64,000 bases of DNA from Mycolicibacterium frederiksbergense (GTDB taxonomy: Bacteria; Actinomycetota; Actinomycetes; Mycobacteriales; Mycobacteriaceae). The translations under genes and the position numbers were made by a program. This document shows positions 17,098 through 27,279 of this stretch, piece after piece. The notes beneath the pieces are model-generated. The model saw nothing but the letters and a program-made list of their open reading frames with translations. It did not search any database and was not told the DNA's origin. Within the stretch, counting starts at the first letter, position 1. Every line of letters begins with the position of its first letter. The stretch covers positions 1,240,001 to 1,304,000 of the forward strand of contig NZ_CP038799.1 in assembly GCF_012223425.1 (NCBI RefSeq), read 5' to 3'.

Positions 17098-17106
17098 TCG
17101 CGGGAT

Positions 17107-17577
17107 CTATTGCTGCGCTTCGGCGGCGGCTTTGATCGCGGCGAGCGTGGCGGGAATACCGCTGAGCGCCAACGCGGATCGCTGAGCGATCTGCGCATCG
17201 GCGTCGTCACCGAACCGCTCGCGAAATCCCTCGAGGCCCTTGGGCAGGAATCGCCAGTACTGGGTGAGTCGCGATCCGGCATCCTGCGGCTCGACACTGA
17301 AACCCCAGCGCACCCAGCCGTTGTTCACCTCCCACGCGAACTCGCGTCCGGGTTCGGCAACGACCACCTGGCTGCGCGTCTCCCAGGTTCTTTCTGGAAG
17401 GACGTTACGGCCGGTGAACCACGCCCCCACCACGGCACCGGCGCCAGGTTCGTCCCACCAGCAGGCCTTGCACACCGGACTCCACTGCCCGATCCGGGTG
17501 ACATCTGAGACCAGCGCGTAGACCGCATCCGGGGCGAGCGCGATGGCAACGGAGTCGGAGAATTCGAGGACGGTCAT
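17107..17577 (-). CDS. SRPBCC family protein (polyketide cyclase/dehydrase-like)
   Basis: The 156-residue protein starts MTVLEFSDSVAIALAPDAVY and shows the START-like pattern DAVYALVSDVTRIGQWSPVC, with WEVNNGWVRWGFSVEPQD later. Members bind hydrophobic ligands or act as cyclases or cofactor chaperones. It converges on the stress gene at 17097 with 9 nt between stops and diverges from the receiver-flavoprotein gene. The ligand is unknown. Confidence 0.75.
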   Translation of the reverse strand: MTVLEFSDSVAIALAPDAVYALVSDVTRIGQWSPVCKACWWDEPGAGAVVGAWFTGRNVLPERTWETRSQVVVAEPGREFAWEVNNGWVRWGFSVEPQDAGSRLTQYWRFLPKGLEGFRERFGDDADAQIAQRSALALSGIPATLAAIKAAAEAQQ

Positions 17578-17690
17578 TCTCGGAGTCTAGGAACCCCGGG
17601 ACGGACGCCGTGTTCGCCCTCGGCGATGCCGTCCCCGAACCGGACATCCGGGCAGAATTTCGTCAGACCAGCGGCGCATACTTATGGGCA

Positions 17691-19394
17691 ATGCCCGGAT
17701 CTGAGAACCAACCCCGTTTACCCGCAATCCTGACGGTCGATGACGACCCGGCCGTCTCCCGTGCGGTGGCCCGCGATCTGCGCCGCCACTATGGCGAGCG
17801 CTACCGCATCATCCGTGCGGAATCCGGCGCCGACGCCTTGGAGGCCCTCAAGGAACTGAAGTTGCGCGGCGACACCGTCGCCGTGTTCGTCGCCGACTAC
17901 CGGATGCCGCAGATGAGCGGGATCGAATTCCTCGAAAAGGCGATGGAGTTCTTCCCAATGGCCCGCCGCGTGCTGCTCACGGCCTACGCCGACACCCACG
18001 CCGCGATCGATGCGATCAACGTCGTCGACCTCGACCACTATCTGCTCAAACCGTGGGACCCGCCGGAGGAGAAGCTCTATCCCGTCATCGACGGACTGCT
18101 CGAGGAGTGGCGCTCGGTCGGAGACCGCGGCATGCCCTACACCAAGGTCATCGGTCACCGGTACAACGACCGTTCCTGGGAGGTGCGCCAGTTCCTGGCC
18201 CGCAACGAGTACTCGTTCCGCAGCGTGAACGCCGACGAGCCCAAGGGCCAGCAACTGCTACAGGCCGCCGGCCTCGATGACAGCGTTCTTCCGGTGGTCA
18301 TCACCGAGAAGGGCCACACGATGGTCGCACCCAGCGACGCGGAACTGGCCGCGCTGCTCGGGTTGTCCACCAGCCCGCAGCTGGACATGTACGACCTCGC
18401 GGTGATCGGCGGCGGTCCCGCCGGCCTGGCCGCCGCGGTATACGGCGCCTCCGAGGGCCTCAAGACCGTCCTCATCGAGAAGGCCACCACCGGCGGGCAG
18501 GCCGGCCGCAGCTCGAAGATCGAGAACTACCTCGGCTTCGAAAACGGCGTCGCGGGTGCCGTGCTGACGACGACCGCCCGGCGGCAGGCCGAGCGCTTCG
18601 GCGCCGAGGTCATCACGACGCAGGAGGCCGGCCGGCTCAAGACCGGCGGTATCGGTGCGGCCCACACCGTCCACCTCAACGATGACCAGACCATCGGCGC
18701 CCGCGCGGTGATCCTGGCCACCGGCGTCGATTACCGCCAGCTCGAGATCACCGGATGCTGGGAAAACCCCGACTCCCCCGGCGACAACTACATCGGCCGT
18801 GGCGTCTACTACGGCGCATCCGTGGCCGACAACAACGAATGTGCGGGCGAGGATGTCTACATCGTCGGCGGCGCCAACTCGGCGGGCCAGGCCGCGATGT
18901 ACATGTCGCAGACGGCCAAGTCGGTCACCATGCTGATCCGCGGCTCATCGCTGGAGGCCGGGATGTCGCAGTACCTCGTCGATCGCATCAACCGGACCGA
19001 CAACATCAAGGTCAGGACGTGTACCGAGGTCGTCGACATCACCCCGGGCGACGGTTTCCTGTCCGGGCTGGTTCTCCTCGACAAGCGGACCGGCGAAACC
19101 GAACCCGTTCCGTGCAACCGGATGTGTTGTTTCATCGGGGCCACGCCCCGCACGGAATGGCTGGAGGAAGCGGGAATAGCTCGCGACGATAACGGCTTCA
19201 TATTGTCGGGGCCGGATCTCCGCGACAAGGTCGGCTGGACGCTGGACCGTCCGCCGCATCACCTGGAGACGAGCGTTCCCGGCGTATTCGTCGCCGGTGA
19301 TGTGCGTTCGGAGTCGGCCAAGCGGGTGGCCGCGGCGGTCGGCGAGGGTTCGATGGCAGTGATGTTGGTGCACAGGTATCTGGCGGAAGCCTGA
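17691..19394 (+). CDS. Receiver domain fused to a thioredoxin-reductase-like flavoprotein
   Basis: The 567-residue fusion has a response-regulator receiver (about residues 12-140; acid pocket DDD17-19, phospho-acceptor Asp69, Thr98, Lys120), a degenerate glutaredoxin-like segment (about 148-225) without a CxxC, and an FAD/NAD(P)-binding module (about 233-565; GGGPAGLAAAVYGASEG). The redox-active CxxC of true thioredoxin reductases is missing: its position reads YYGASVADN. The ATG at 17691 is preceded by TACTTA at -12 to -7, suggesting a leaderless transcript. The histidine kinase gene follows after 13 nt and is the probable phosphodonor. Enzyme activity is unknown. Confidence 0.85.
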   Translation: MPGSENQPRLPAILTVDDDPAVSRAVARDLRRHYGERYRIIRAESGADALEALKELKLRGDTVAVFVADYRMPQMSGIEFLEKAMEFFPMARRVLLTAYADTHAAIDAINVVDLDHYLLKPWDPPEEKLYPVIDGLLEEWRSVGDRGMPYTKVIGHRYNDRSWEVRQFLARNEYSFRSVNADEPKGQQLLQAAGLDDSVLPVVITEKGHTMVAPSDAELAALLGLSTSPQLDMYDLAVIGGGPAGLAAAVYGASEGLKTVLIEKATTGGQAGRSSKIENYLGFENGVAGAVLTTTARRQAERFGAEVITTQEAGRLKTGGIGAAHTVHLNDDQTIGARAVILATGVDYRQLEITGCWENPDSPGDNYIGRGVYYGASVADNNECAGEDVYIVGGANSAGQAAMYMSQTAKSVTMLIRGSSLEAGMSQYLVDRINRTDNIKVRTCTEVVDITPGDGFLSGLVLLDKRTGETEPVPCNRMCCFIGATPRTEWLEEAGIARDDNGFILSGPDLRDKVGWTLDRPPHHLETSVPGVFVAGDVRSESAKRVAAAVGEGSMAVMLVHRYLAEA

Positions 19395-19407
19395 GAGGAC
19401 GCGAGCA

Positions 19408-20913
19408 ATGGGCGCACAGAACGGCGAAGAGTGTGTGCGCGACGAGTTGCGCACCCTGTTCCTCTTCGAGCATCTCTCCGATGAGCAGCTGGACATCCTG
19501 TGCGAGGCCGGCCATATCCAGTATTTCCCTGCGGGCCCGCTCGTGGTCGAGGGCGAATCGGCGACCTGCTTCTACGTGTTGATCGACGGTGAGCTGGTCA
19601 TGTCGAAGCGCTCCGGCGGCGTCGACATCCAGACCAACCGCACCTCCCAGCGCGGCGTGTACTTCGGTGCGTGGTCGGCCTACATCCCCGGCGAGGAACA
19701 GCTCTACCAGGCCTCGGTGCGGCTGGTCACCAAGTCACGGGTGTTCGTGCTGCAGGCCGACACCTTCGCCGAGTTCATGCGCCAACAGTTCCCGATGGCG
19801 GTGCACCTGATGGAGGGCCAGCTGGTCGGCGGCCGGCGCCAGAGCCAGATCATCGGGCAGCGCGAGAAATTGCTGGCGCTGGGCACCATCACGGCGGGCC
19901 TGACCCACCAGCTCAACAACCCGGCCGCCGCAACGGCGCGCGCCGTCTCGGATCTGCGCGAGACGGTCGGCAAGATGCGGCACAAGCTGTCGATGCTCGC
20001 GGACGGAAAGTTCAGCCCCGAGGCGCTGCGGGTCCTGGTCCGCATCCAGGACGACGTGGCCGAGCAGGTCGCCAAGAATCGGGACGTCGAGCTCTCGGCC
20101 CTGGAGGCCTCGGATCGCGAGGATGCGATCGGCGATTGGCTGGAGGACCACGACATCATCGGCGCCTGGGATTACGCGCCGACATTCGTCGAGGCGGGCC
20201 TGGACACCGACTGGCTGGAAAAGGTCCTCACCTCCGTCGACGATGTCGACGCCACCGCGTCGCTGCAAGGTGCCATCGGGTGGCTGAAATACACCATCGA
20301 CAACGAGTTGCGGATGAACGAGATCGCCGAGGCCAGTAAGCGGACCTCGGCGCTGCTGGCCGGCGCCAAGCAGTACTCGCAGATGGACCGCGGCGCCTAC
20401 GGCAGCGCCGACGTACACGAGCTGCTGCGCAGCACCATCATGATGTTCGGCGACAAGATCGGCGGGCCCCGCAAGGGCAGGCCGGTGTCCATCGTCAAGG
20501 ACCTGGACAAGACACTGCCCGAATTGCAGTGCTACCCAGGTGATCTCAACCAGGTGTGGACCAACATCATCGACAACGCGATCCAGGCGATGCAGGGGCA
20601 CGGGACGCTGACCATCCGCACCGCGCGGGAGAACGAACAGATGATCCGAGTGGAGATCTGCGATGACGGCCCGGGTATCCCGGAGGATGTCATCGAGCGC
20701 ATCTTCACCCCATTCTTCACCACCAAGCCCTTCGGTGAGGGCACCGGCCTCGGCCTGGATCTGGCCTGGCGCATCGTGGTGGAAAAGCACGGCGGCAACA
20801 TCTCGGTGCAGAGCAAGCCCGGTGACACCCGGTTCGCCGTGTGCCTGCCGCTGGTGGCACCGGCACCGGTCACACCGACTCCTGGTGAACTCTCCGCGGC
20901 CGGCACCGAATAA
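19408..20913 (+). CDS. Cyclic-nucleotide-fold sensor histidine kinase
   Basis: The 501-residue protein has an N-terminal cNMP-binding fold (about residues 15-140; LFLFEHLSDEQLDILCEAG, then VVEGESATCFYVLIDGEL), a helical linker with phospho-accepting His167 (LTHQLNNP), and an ATPase domain (about 345-485; N box NIIDNAIQAM, G boxes DDGPGIP and GTGLGLDLAW). The phosphate-binding cassette is not canonical: FGAWSAY replaces the usual FGE motif, so cAMP binding is doubtful. It directly follows the receiver-flavoprotein and is likely its partner kinase. The output is unknown. Confidence 0.88.
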   Translation: MGAQNGEECVRDELRTLFLFEHLSDEQLDILCEAGHIQYFPAGPLVVEGESATCFYVLIDGELVMSKRSGGVDIQTNRTSQRGVYFGAWSAYIPGEEQLYQASVRLVTKSRVFVLQADTFAEFMRQQFPMAVHLMEGQLVGGRRQSQIIGQREKLLALGTITAGLTHQLNNPAAATARAVSDLRETVGKMRHKLSMLADGKFSPEALRVLVRIQDDVAEQVAKNRDVELSALEASDREDAIGDWLEDHDIIGAWDYAPTFVEAGLDTDWLEKVLTSVDDVDATASLQGAIGWLKYTIDNELRMNEIAEASKRTSALLAGAKQYSQMDRGAYGSADVHELLRSTIMMFGDKIGGPRKGRPVSIVKDLDKTLPELQCYPGDLNQVWTNIIDNAIQAMQGHGTLTIRTARENEQMIRVEICDDGPGIPEDVIERIFTPFFTTKPFGEGTGLGLDLAWRIVVEKHGGNISVQSKPGDTRFAVCLPLVAPAPVTPTPGELSAAGTE

Positions 20914-20972
20914 TTTGCGGTCAATCTGCGCGAATCGGAATGCGCACGGTTTCGGCCGCGGTTGACCTGACC

Positions 20973-21818
20973 ATGACGAAACCAAACTTGGGCGCATTCG
21001 GGGTATTCGGCCACTACAGCCAATGGCAGCAGCTTTCGCCGGGGCAGCTCCGCGATATCGAGGGCCTGGGTTACGGCGCGATCTGGGCCGGCGGCTCGCC
21101 ACCCGCCGAGCTCGAGTGGGTCGACCCGATCCTCGGCGCCACCGACTCCCTCCAGCTCGCGACCGGCATCGTCAACGTCTGGACCGCTGCGGCCGCCCCG
21201 GTGGCCGACTCCTTCCACCGCATCGAGAAGCAATACCCGGGCCGGTTCCTGCTCGGCATCGGCGTGGGCCACCCCGAGGCGCACACCGAGTACAAGAAGC
21301 CCTACGACGCGCTCAACGACTACCTCGGCGAGCTGGATCAGCACGGTGTGCCCAAGGACCGCATCGTGGTGGCCGCCCTCGGCCCACAGGTCCTCAAGCT
21401 CTCGGCACGGCGCAGCGCCGGCGCCCACCCGTATCTCACCACCCCGGAGCACACCCGTGGAGCCCGCGAGCTCATCGGACCCGACGCCTTCCTCGCCCCC
21501 GAGCACAAGGTGGTTCTCATGACGGACGCAGACAGGGCACGCGAGGTGGGGCGCAACGCGCTGGAGATCTATCTGAACCTCGCGAACTATCTCAACAACT
21601 GGAAGCGGCTCGGCTTCACCGATGCCGATGTGGCCAAGCCCGGCAGCGACGCACTGGTCGACGCGGTCGTCGCCCACGGCACCACCGAGGCCGTCGCCGC
21701 GCGCCTGCGCGAACACCTCAGCGCCGGCGCCGACCACGTTCCGGTTCAGGTGTTGACGGGTACTGACAAGCTGGTGCCTGCGCTCGCAGAACTGGCCGGC
21801 CCGCTCGGCCTGCAGTAA
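20973..21818 (+). CDS. LLM-class F420-dependent oxidoreductase
   Basis: The 281-residue product (MTKPNLGAFGVFGHYSQWQ) has the luciferase-like TIM-barrel with GYGAIWAGGSP, ATGIVNVWT and FLLGIGVGHPE. It is a near neighbour in sequence of the next gene and of the M. tuberculosis Rv3463 family. Members usually use reduced F420 rather than FMN. An in-frame start at 20940 is possible, but the paralogue's length favours 20973. It lies 59 nt after the kinase gene. The substrate is unknown. Confidence 0.85.
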   Translation: MTKPNLGAFGVFGHYSQWQQLSPGQLRDIEGLGYGAIWAGGSPPAELEWVDPILGATDSLQLATGIVNVWTAAAAPVADSFHRIEKQYPGRFLLGIGVGHPEAHTEYKKPYDALNDYLGELDQHGVPKDRIVVAALGPQVLKLSARRSAGAHPYLTTPEHTRGARELIGPDAFLAPEHKVVLMTDADRAREVGRNALEIYLNLANYLNNWKRLGFTDADVAKPGSDALVDAVVAHGTTEAVAARLREHLSAGADHVPVQVLTGTDKLVPALAELAGPLGLQ

Positions 21819-21843
21819 CGAGACCCGGAATTAAGGACAACAC

Positions 21844-22695
21844 ATGACCGACGCTGTCACGCTCAAGCCCGACCTCGGCCGCTACGGCGTCTGGACGTTC
21901 GGTGTCCCCAAGCCCGATCAGGCCGCCGAGATCGAGCGGCTCGGCTACGGCGCACTCTGGATCGGCGGTTCACCCAAGGGCGACCTGAACTATGTCGAGC
22001 CGCTGCTGGAGGCCACCGAGAACCTGCAGGTGGCCACCGGCATCGTCAACGTGTGGACGGCCGATGCCGAGGAGGTCGCGCAGGCCTACCACCGGGTGGA
22101 AAAGGCCTTCCCCGGCCGGTTCCTGCTCGGGATCGGCATCGGTCACCCCGAGCACACCGAGGAGTACCGCAAGCCCTACGACGTGCTCGTCGAATACCTC
22201 GACGCGCTCGATGCGCAGAAGGTCCCGACCAGCCGCCGGGTGATCGCCGCGCTCGGGCCCAAGGTGCTCGAGCTGGCAGCAGCCCGCAGCGCGGGTGCCC
22301 ATCCGTACCTGACCACCCCCCAGCACACCGGCCAGGCCCACAATTTGATCGGCAACACCGTCTTCCTGGCCCCCGAGCACAAGGTGGTGCTCAGCACCGA
22401 CGCGGACGAGGCCCGGGAGGTCGGACGCGGCGCTGTCGACTTCTACCTGAACCTGAGCAACTATCTGAACAACTGGCGCCGGCTCGGTTTCACCGAGGAC
22501 GACATCGCCAAGCCGGGCAGCGACCGGTTGATCGATGCCGTGGTGGCGCACGGCGACGCTGATGCCATCGCGGCGCGACTGCACCAGCATCTGGAGGCCG
22601 GCGCAGATCATGTGGCCATCCAGGTACTGGGCGGCTGGGACAAGCTGATCCCGACGCTGACCGAACTGGCGGGTCCGCTGGGCCTCAAGAAGTAG
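21844..22695 (+). CDS. LLM-class F420-dependent oxidoreductase (paralogue)
   Basis: The 283-residue protein is alignable over its whole length with the preceding gene (GYGALWIGGSP, ATGIVNVWT, FLLGIGIGHPE, YLNNWRRLGF). It lies 25 nt downstream and precedes rmlB, the position of the single Rv3463-type gene in M. tuberculosis. The pair therefore looks like a tandem duplication. Function by family: F420- or flavin-linked oxidation or reduction of an unknown substrate. Confidence 0.87.
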   Translation: MTDAVTLKPDLGRYGVWTFGVPKPDQAAEIERLGYGALWIGGSPKGDLNYVEPLLEATENLQVATGIVNVWTADAEEVAQAYHRVEKAFPGRFLLGIGIGHPEHTEEYRKPYDVLVEYLDALDAQKVPTSRRVIAALGPKVLELAAARSAGAHPYLTTPQHTGQAHNLIGNTVFLAPEHKVVLSTDADEAREVGRGAVDFYLNLSNYLNNWRRLGFTEDDIAKPGSDRLIDAVVAHGDADAIAARLHQHLEAGADHVAIQVLGGWDKLIPTLTELAGPLGLKK

Positions 22696-24308
<1,613 letters not shown>

Positions 24309-24321
24309 TCTCTGCCGGTTC

Positions 24322-25068
24322 TCAGATGTTCTTGGCGATGAAGCGACGGAACAGCGGCCACGCGACCGCCAGGTTGTACAGCGCGCCGACGATGACGTAC
24401 GGCCACCAGGTGCCATGCTCGCTGGCGACCCAGAACGCCTTGGCCGCCCAGTAGGGCGGCAGCACACCGAAAGCCAGGTTCCAGGCCGAGTCGATGAACC
24501 ACGGCAGACACGGCAGACCGGCGATCAGCATACCGAGCGCTCGCATCATCGCGATACCCTGAATCTTGTTGCCTGCCACCGCGACGATCAGCAGCAAGGT
24601 CACCACAGCGGACAATCCGGCGAGCATCCCGATCGGTATCAGCACCGGGACCAGGCCCGGTTGCAGAATTCCGCTCAACGACATCGTGGCCACCACGTAG
24701 GCGGTGGTGACCAGCATGACCGTGGCGGCGCGGTACCCGAAGAACGTCGACAACGACACCGGCGCCACCCGCAGCGCTGTCAGCGTGCCGGCGTCCATCT
24801 CCTCGAGCACCAGGAACGCTGCCATTCCGCCGGCGATGATGATGCTGGTCAGCAGCAGAAACCCCGTGAGAATCAACGGGTAGTAAGGCACCAGGTCGAA
24901 CTGCTGGCGCGCGGCGAGCATATCGGTGAACATCGGTGTGAGCACCGCAACGCACGTTGTCCAGATGACCGGAGCGAGCACCAGCATGACCAGCAGGGGA
25001 TCGCGGTAGGTGCCGCGAAGATCGTTGCGGGCGAAGGCCGCCAGCGCACGCGCAGATGGGACCGTCAC
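24322..25068 (-). CDS. ABC-2 type transporter permease
   Basis: The 248-residue membrane protein has about six hydrophobic segments and an ABC-2 pattern (RNDLRGTYRDPLLVMLVLAP near the start). The GTG at 25068 overlaps the stop of the upstream permease (GTGA), fixing the start. With that permease and an ATP-binding protein it forms a heterodimeric-permease exporter. The substrate is unknown; the divergent MarR gene suggests an inducible drug or lipid efflux role. Confidence 0.85.
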   Translation of the reverse strand: MTVPSARALAAFARNDLRGTYRDPLLVMLVLAPVIWTTCVAVLTPMFTDMLAARQQFDLVPYYPLILTGFLLLTSIIIAGGMAAFLVLEEMDAGTLTALRVAPVSLSTFFGYRAATVMLVTTAYVVATMSLSGILQPGLVPVLIPIGMLAGLSAVVTLLLIVAVAGNKIQGIAMMRALGMLIAGLPCLPWFIDSAWNLAFGVLPPYWAAKAFWVASEHGTWWPYVIVGALYNLAVAWPLFRRFIAKNI

Positions 25069-25778
25069 AGCACTCCCGCCCTCTGCACCGCGTAGCGATC
25101 GAACAACGTGTGAGCGGCACGCCACAGCACGACCACGCACAGCACCGGATAGAGCACCGCGTAGAGCAGCTGCCAGCCGGTCAGGTCCACCTGGTGGAAC
25201 GCAGCACCCAGCAGCAGCATCGGCCCCTGCATCGGGAACACGTAGAGCACCGGGTTGGGCCACAGACCCGAATAGTGGATGACCGGCGGGACCAGCATGA
25301 TCGCCAGCGGGATGGTGGCGGCCAGGAACGAGTCGGTGACCGCGGCGAAGGGCAGCGAGGTGATGAACCCGACGATCAGCATCAGCAGGGTGCCGAGCAG
25401 CACGCCGCCGAGCAACGGCACCGGCCGATAGGCGAGCCCGTCTGCGGCGGTCACCACGATGACCGCGACCAGCAGTGAAATCGAACTCAGTACAGCGAGT
25501 TTGGCGCTCAGATACTCCCAGAACCGCAACGGCGTCGACAGGAGTGCGCCCAGGGTGCGCTCCTGCTTGTCGAAGAAGACCGACCCGCCGATGAAGAAGA
25601 AGCCGATGATCGCGATATCGCCGGCCAGCACGTAGGGCTCGGCGACCGGACGCAGATCAGGTGGCATCGGTAGCAGTACGGCGAGCCAGATGAGCCCGGA
25701 GAACACACCCGCGTGCAGGAACTTCTGCCGGTACTGCAAGGTCAGTTCGAGCCGGATCGCCGTCCGTAGCCGGGTCAT
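25065..25778 (-). CDS. ABC-2 type transporter permease
   Basis: The 237-residue membrane protein has several hydrophobic segments (for example VLAGDIAIIGFFFIGGSVFF and LGTLLMLIVGFITSLPF) and the RTLGALLSTPLR element typical of ABC-2 permeases before the coupling helix. It overlaps both the ATPase gene (4 nt) and the second permease gene (4 nt), so all three are translationally coupled. Confidence 0.86.
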   Translation of the reverse strand: MTRLRTAIRLELTLQYRQKFLHAGVFSGLIWLAVLLPMPPDLRPVAEPYVLAGDIAIIGFFFIGGSVFFDKQERTLGALLSTPLRFWEYLSAKLAVLSSISLLVAVIVVTAADGLAYRPVPLLGGVLLGTLLMLIVGFITSLPFAAVTDSFLAATIPLAIMLVPPVIHYSGLWPNPVLYVFPMQGPMLLLGAAFHQVDLTGWQLLYAVLYPVLCVVVLWRAAHTLFDRYAVQRAGVL

Positions 25779-26674
25779 GTCAGACGCCTTCCGGTCACCT
25801 CGACGAAGACGTCATCGAGGCTGGCTTCCTGGCTGTGGATGGTTTCGATGTGGTGATCACGCAGCACGGCATGGAATTCCGGGTCGTCCGCCAGGCCGTC
25901 CAGTCCGAATTCGGCGGATTCGAGCGCCTTGCCCGATCGATACTGCACCCGTATCCGACGTTGAATGCGCGCGATTTTCAGCTCGGCCGGGGTGTCGAGG
26001 GCCACGATCTGCCCATCGACCACGAACGCGACGCGGTCGCACAGTTCGTCGGCCGTCGACATGTCGTGGGTGGTGAGGAATATCGTCGCACCGCGTGCCT
26101 TCAGCCCCAGGATGATGTCCTTGACCTTGCGCGCGCTGACCGGGTCCAGCCCGGAGGTCGGCTCGTCGAGGAACAGCAGTTCGGGATTGTTGATCAGCGA
26201 TCGGGCGAAGGTCAGCCGCATCTGCATGCCCTTGGAGTACTTGCCAACCCGGACCTTCGCTGCATCGGCCAGATCCACGGAATCCAGCAGTTCCATCGGG
26301 TCCGCGGTGGGGCCGTCGTACAAGGATGCGAAGAACCGGAGGTTTTCCAGGCCGGTGAGCTTCTGATAGTGGTTGGGCAACTCGAAAGACACGCCCACCC
26401 GCTGGTAGTAGTCCGGGCCCCAGTCGAGTGGGTCTCGACCGAACACCGTGGCACTGCCGCCGTGGCCGCGGAGCAGCCCGATCAACAGTTTCTGGGTGGT
26501 CGACTTCCCGGCGCCGCTGGGGCCGAGGAACCCGAAGATCTCGCCCTGCCCGACGGCGAAATCCATTCCGCGGATGGCGGGTTCGGCGGCCTTGGGATAG
26601 CTGAACGTCAGATCGTGGACGCGGATGATCTCCGGCGTGGCAGCCGGAGCGGACGGGGACAGCACGGGGGACAC
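25775..26674 (-). CDS. ABC transporter ATP-binding protein
   Basis: The 299-residue ATPase has Walker A GPSGAGKST, the signature YSKGMQMRL, Walker B LLFLDEPTSG and the H-loop TTHDM. The C-terminal part (about residues 225-299) is an extension of the drug-exporter subfamily. The GTG at 26674 has GAAGG with 6-nt spacing; a GTG at 26680 is the alternative. It energises the two permeases that follow and is divergent from a MarR-type regulator. Confidence 0.88.
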   Translation of the reverse strand: MSPVLSPSAPAATPEIIRVHDLTFSYPKAAEPAIRGMDFAVGQGEIFGFLGPSGAGKSTTQKLLIGLLRGHGGSATVFGRDPLDWGPDYYQRVGVSFELPNHYQKLTGLENLRFFASLYDGPTADPMELLDSVDLADAAKVRVGKYSKGMQMRLTFARSLINNPELLFLDEPTSGLDPVSARKVKDIILGLKARGATIFLTTHDMSTADELCDRVAFVVDGQIVALDTPAELKIARIQRRIRVQYRSGKALESAEFGLDGLADDPEFHAVLRDHHIETIHSQEASLDDVFVEVTGRRLT

Positions 26675-26773
26675 GGTCACCCTTCGGTCGGGCGTACCGC
26701 CGGACCCGGCGGAACGCAGCTGGATACCATCTCCGACCAGACTTCCCGGAACACCGCGGACCACTATACTGAA

Positions 26774-26793
26774 CTTTCAGAAATTATTGAAGC
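26774..26793. promoter_or_regulatory. Candidate MarR operator in the exporter-regulator divergent region
   Basis: CTTTCA and TGAAGC form an imperfect (5 of 6) inverted repeat around an AT-rich centre (GAAATTAT), within a notably AT-rich 40-bp patch in a GC-rich genome. It lies about 100 nt from the ABC ATPase start and 25 nt from the MarR start. This is the expected place for the regulator's own operator; binding is inference. Confidence 0.4.
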
Positions 26794-26817
26794 TTTCTGT
26801 GAAGGGCAGGTTTTCAG

Positions 26818-27279
26818 GTGTCCACGTCGTCAGAACTGCAGCACGCCGCCGAACAACTCGCGCTGGTGCTGTCCAGCCACGGGCTGCAGCGCATGACGGC
26901 GCGGGTGCTCGCAACGCTGCTCTTCACCGAGCGCCCCAGCATGACCATGGGCGAGCTCGCCGATGACCTGCAGGCGAGTGCGGGTTCGATCTCGGGCGCA
27001 CTCAAGATGCTCACCTCGGTCGGCCTTGCCGAACGAGTTCCCGCACCGGCCAGCAGACGCGACCACTTCCGGCTGCGCGACGATGCCTGGGCCATCCTGT
27101 TCACCAACCAGAACGAGACCCTGTCGGCCATGCAGGCCGCAGCCGACGCCGGCATCGCGGCCACCGAGGACGACAGTGCGGCCCGTGAGCGGCTGAGTCA
27201 GATGCGCGACTTCTACGCCTTCCTGATGGCGGAGATCCCGGCCCTGCTGGACCGGTGGCATCAGGAACGCCAGGCCTAG
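26818..27279 (+). CDS. MarR family transcriptional regulator
   Basis: The 153-residue protein has the winged-helix core with MTMGELADDLQASAGSISGA (recognition region) and VGLAERVPAPASRRDHFRL (wing). It starts at a GTG after GGGCAGG. It is divergent from the three-gene ABC exporter, which it probably represses until a ligand binds. Its stop overlaps the convergent TetR gene by 4 nt. Confidence 0.87.
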   Translation: MSTSSELQHAAEQLALVLSSHGLQRMTARVLATLLFTERPSMTMGELADDLQASAGSISGALKMLTSVGLAERVPAPASRRDHFRLRDDAWAILFTNQNETLSAMQAAADAGIAATEDDSAARERLSQMRDFYAFLMAEIPALLDRWHQERQA

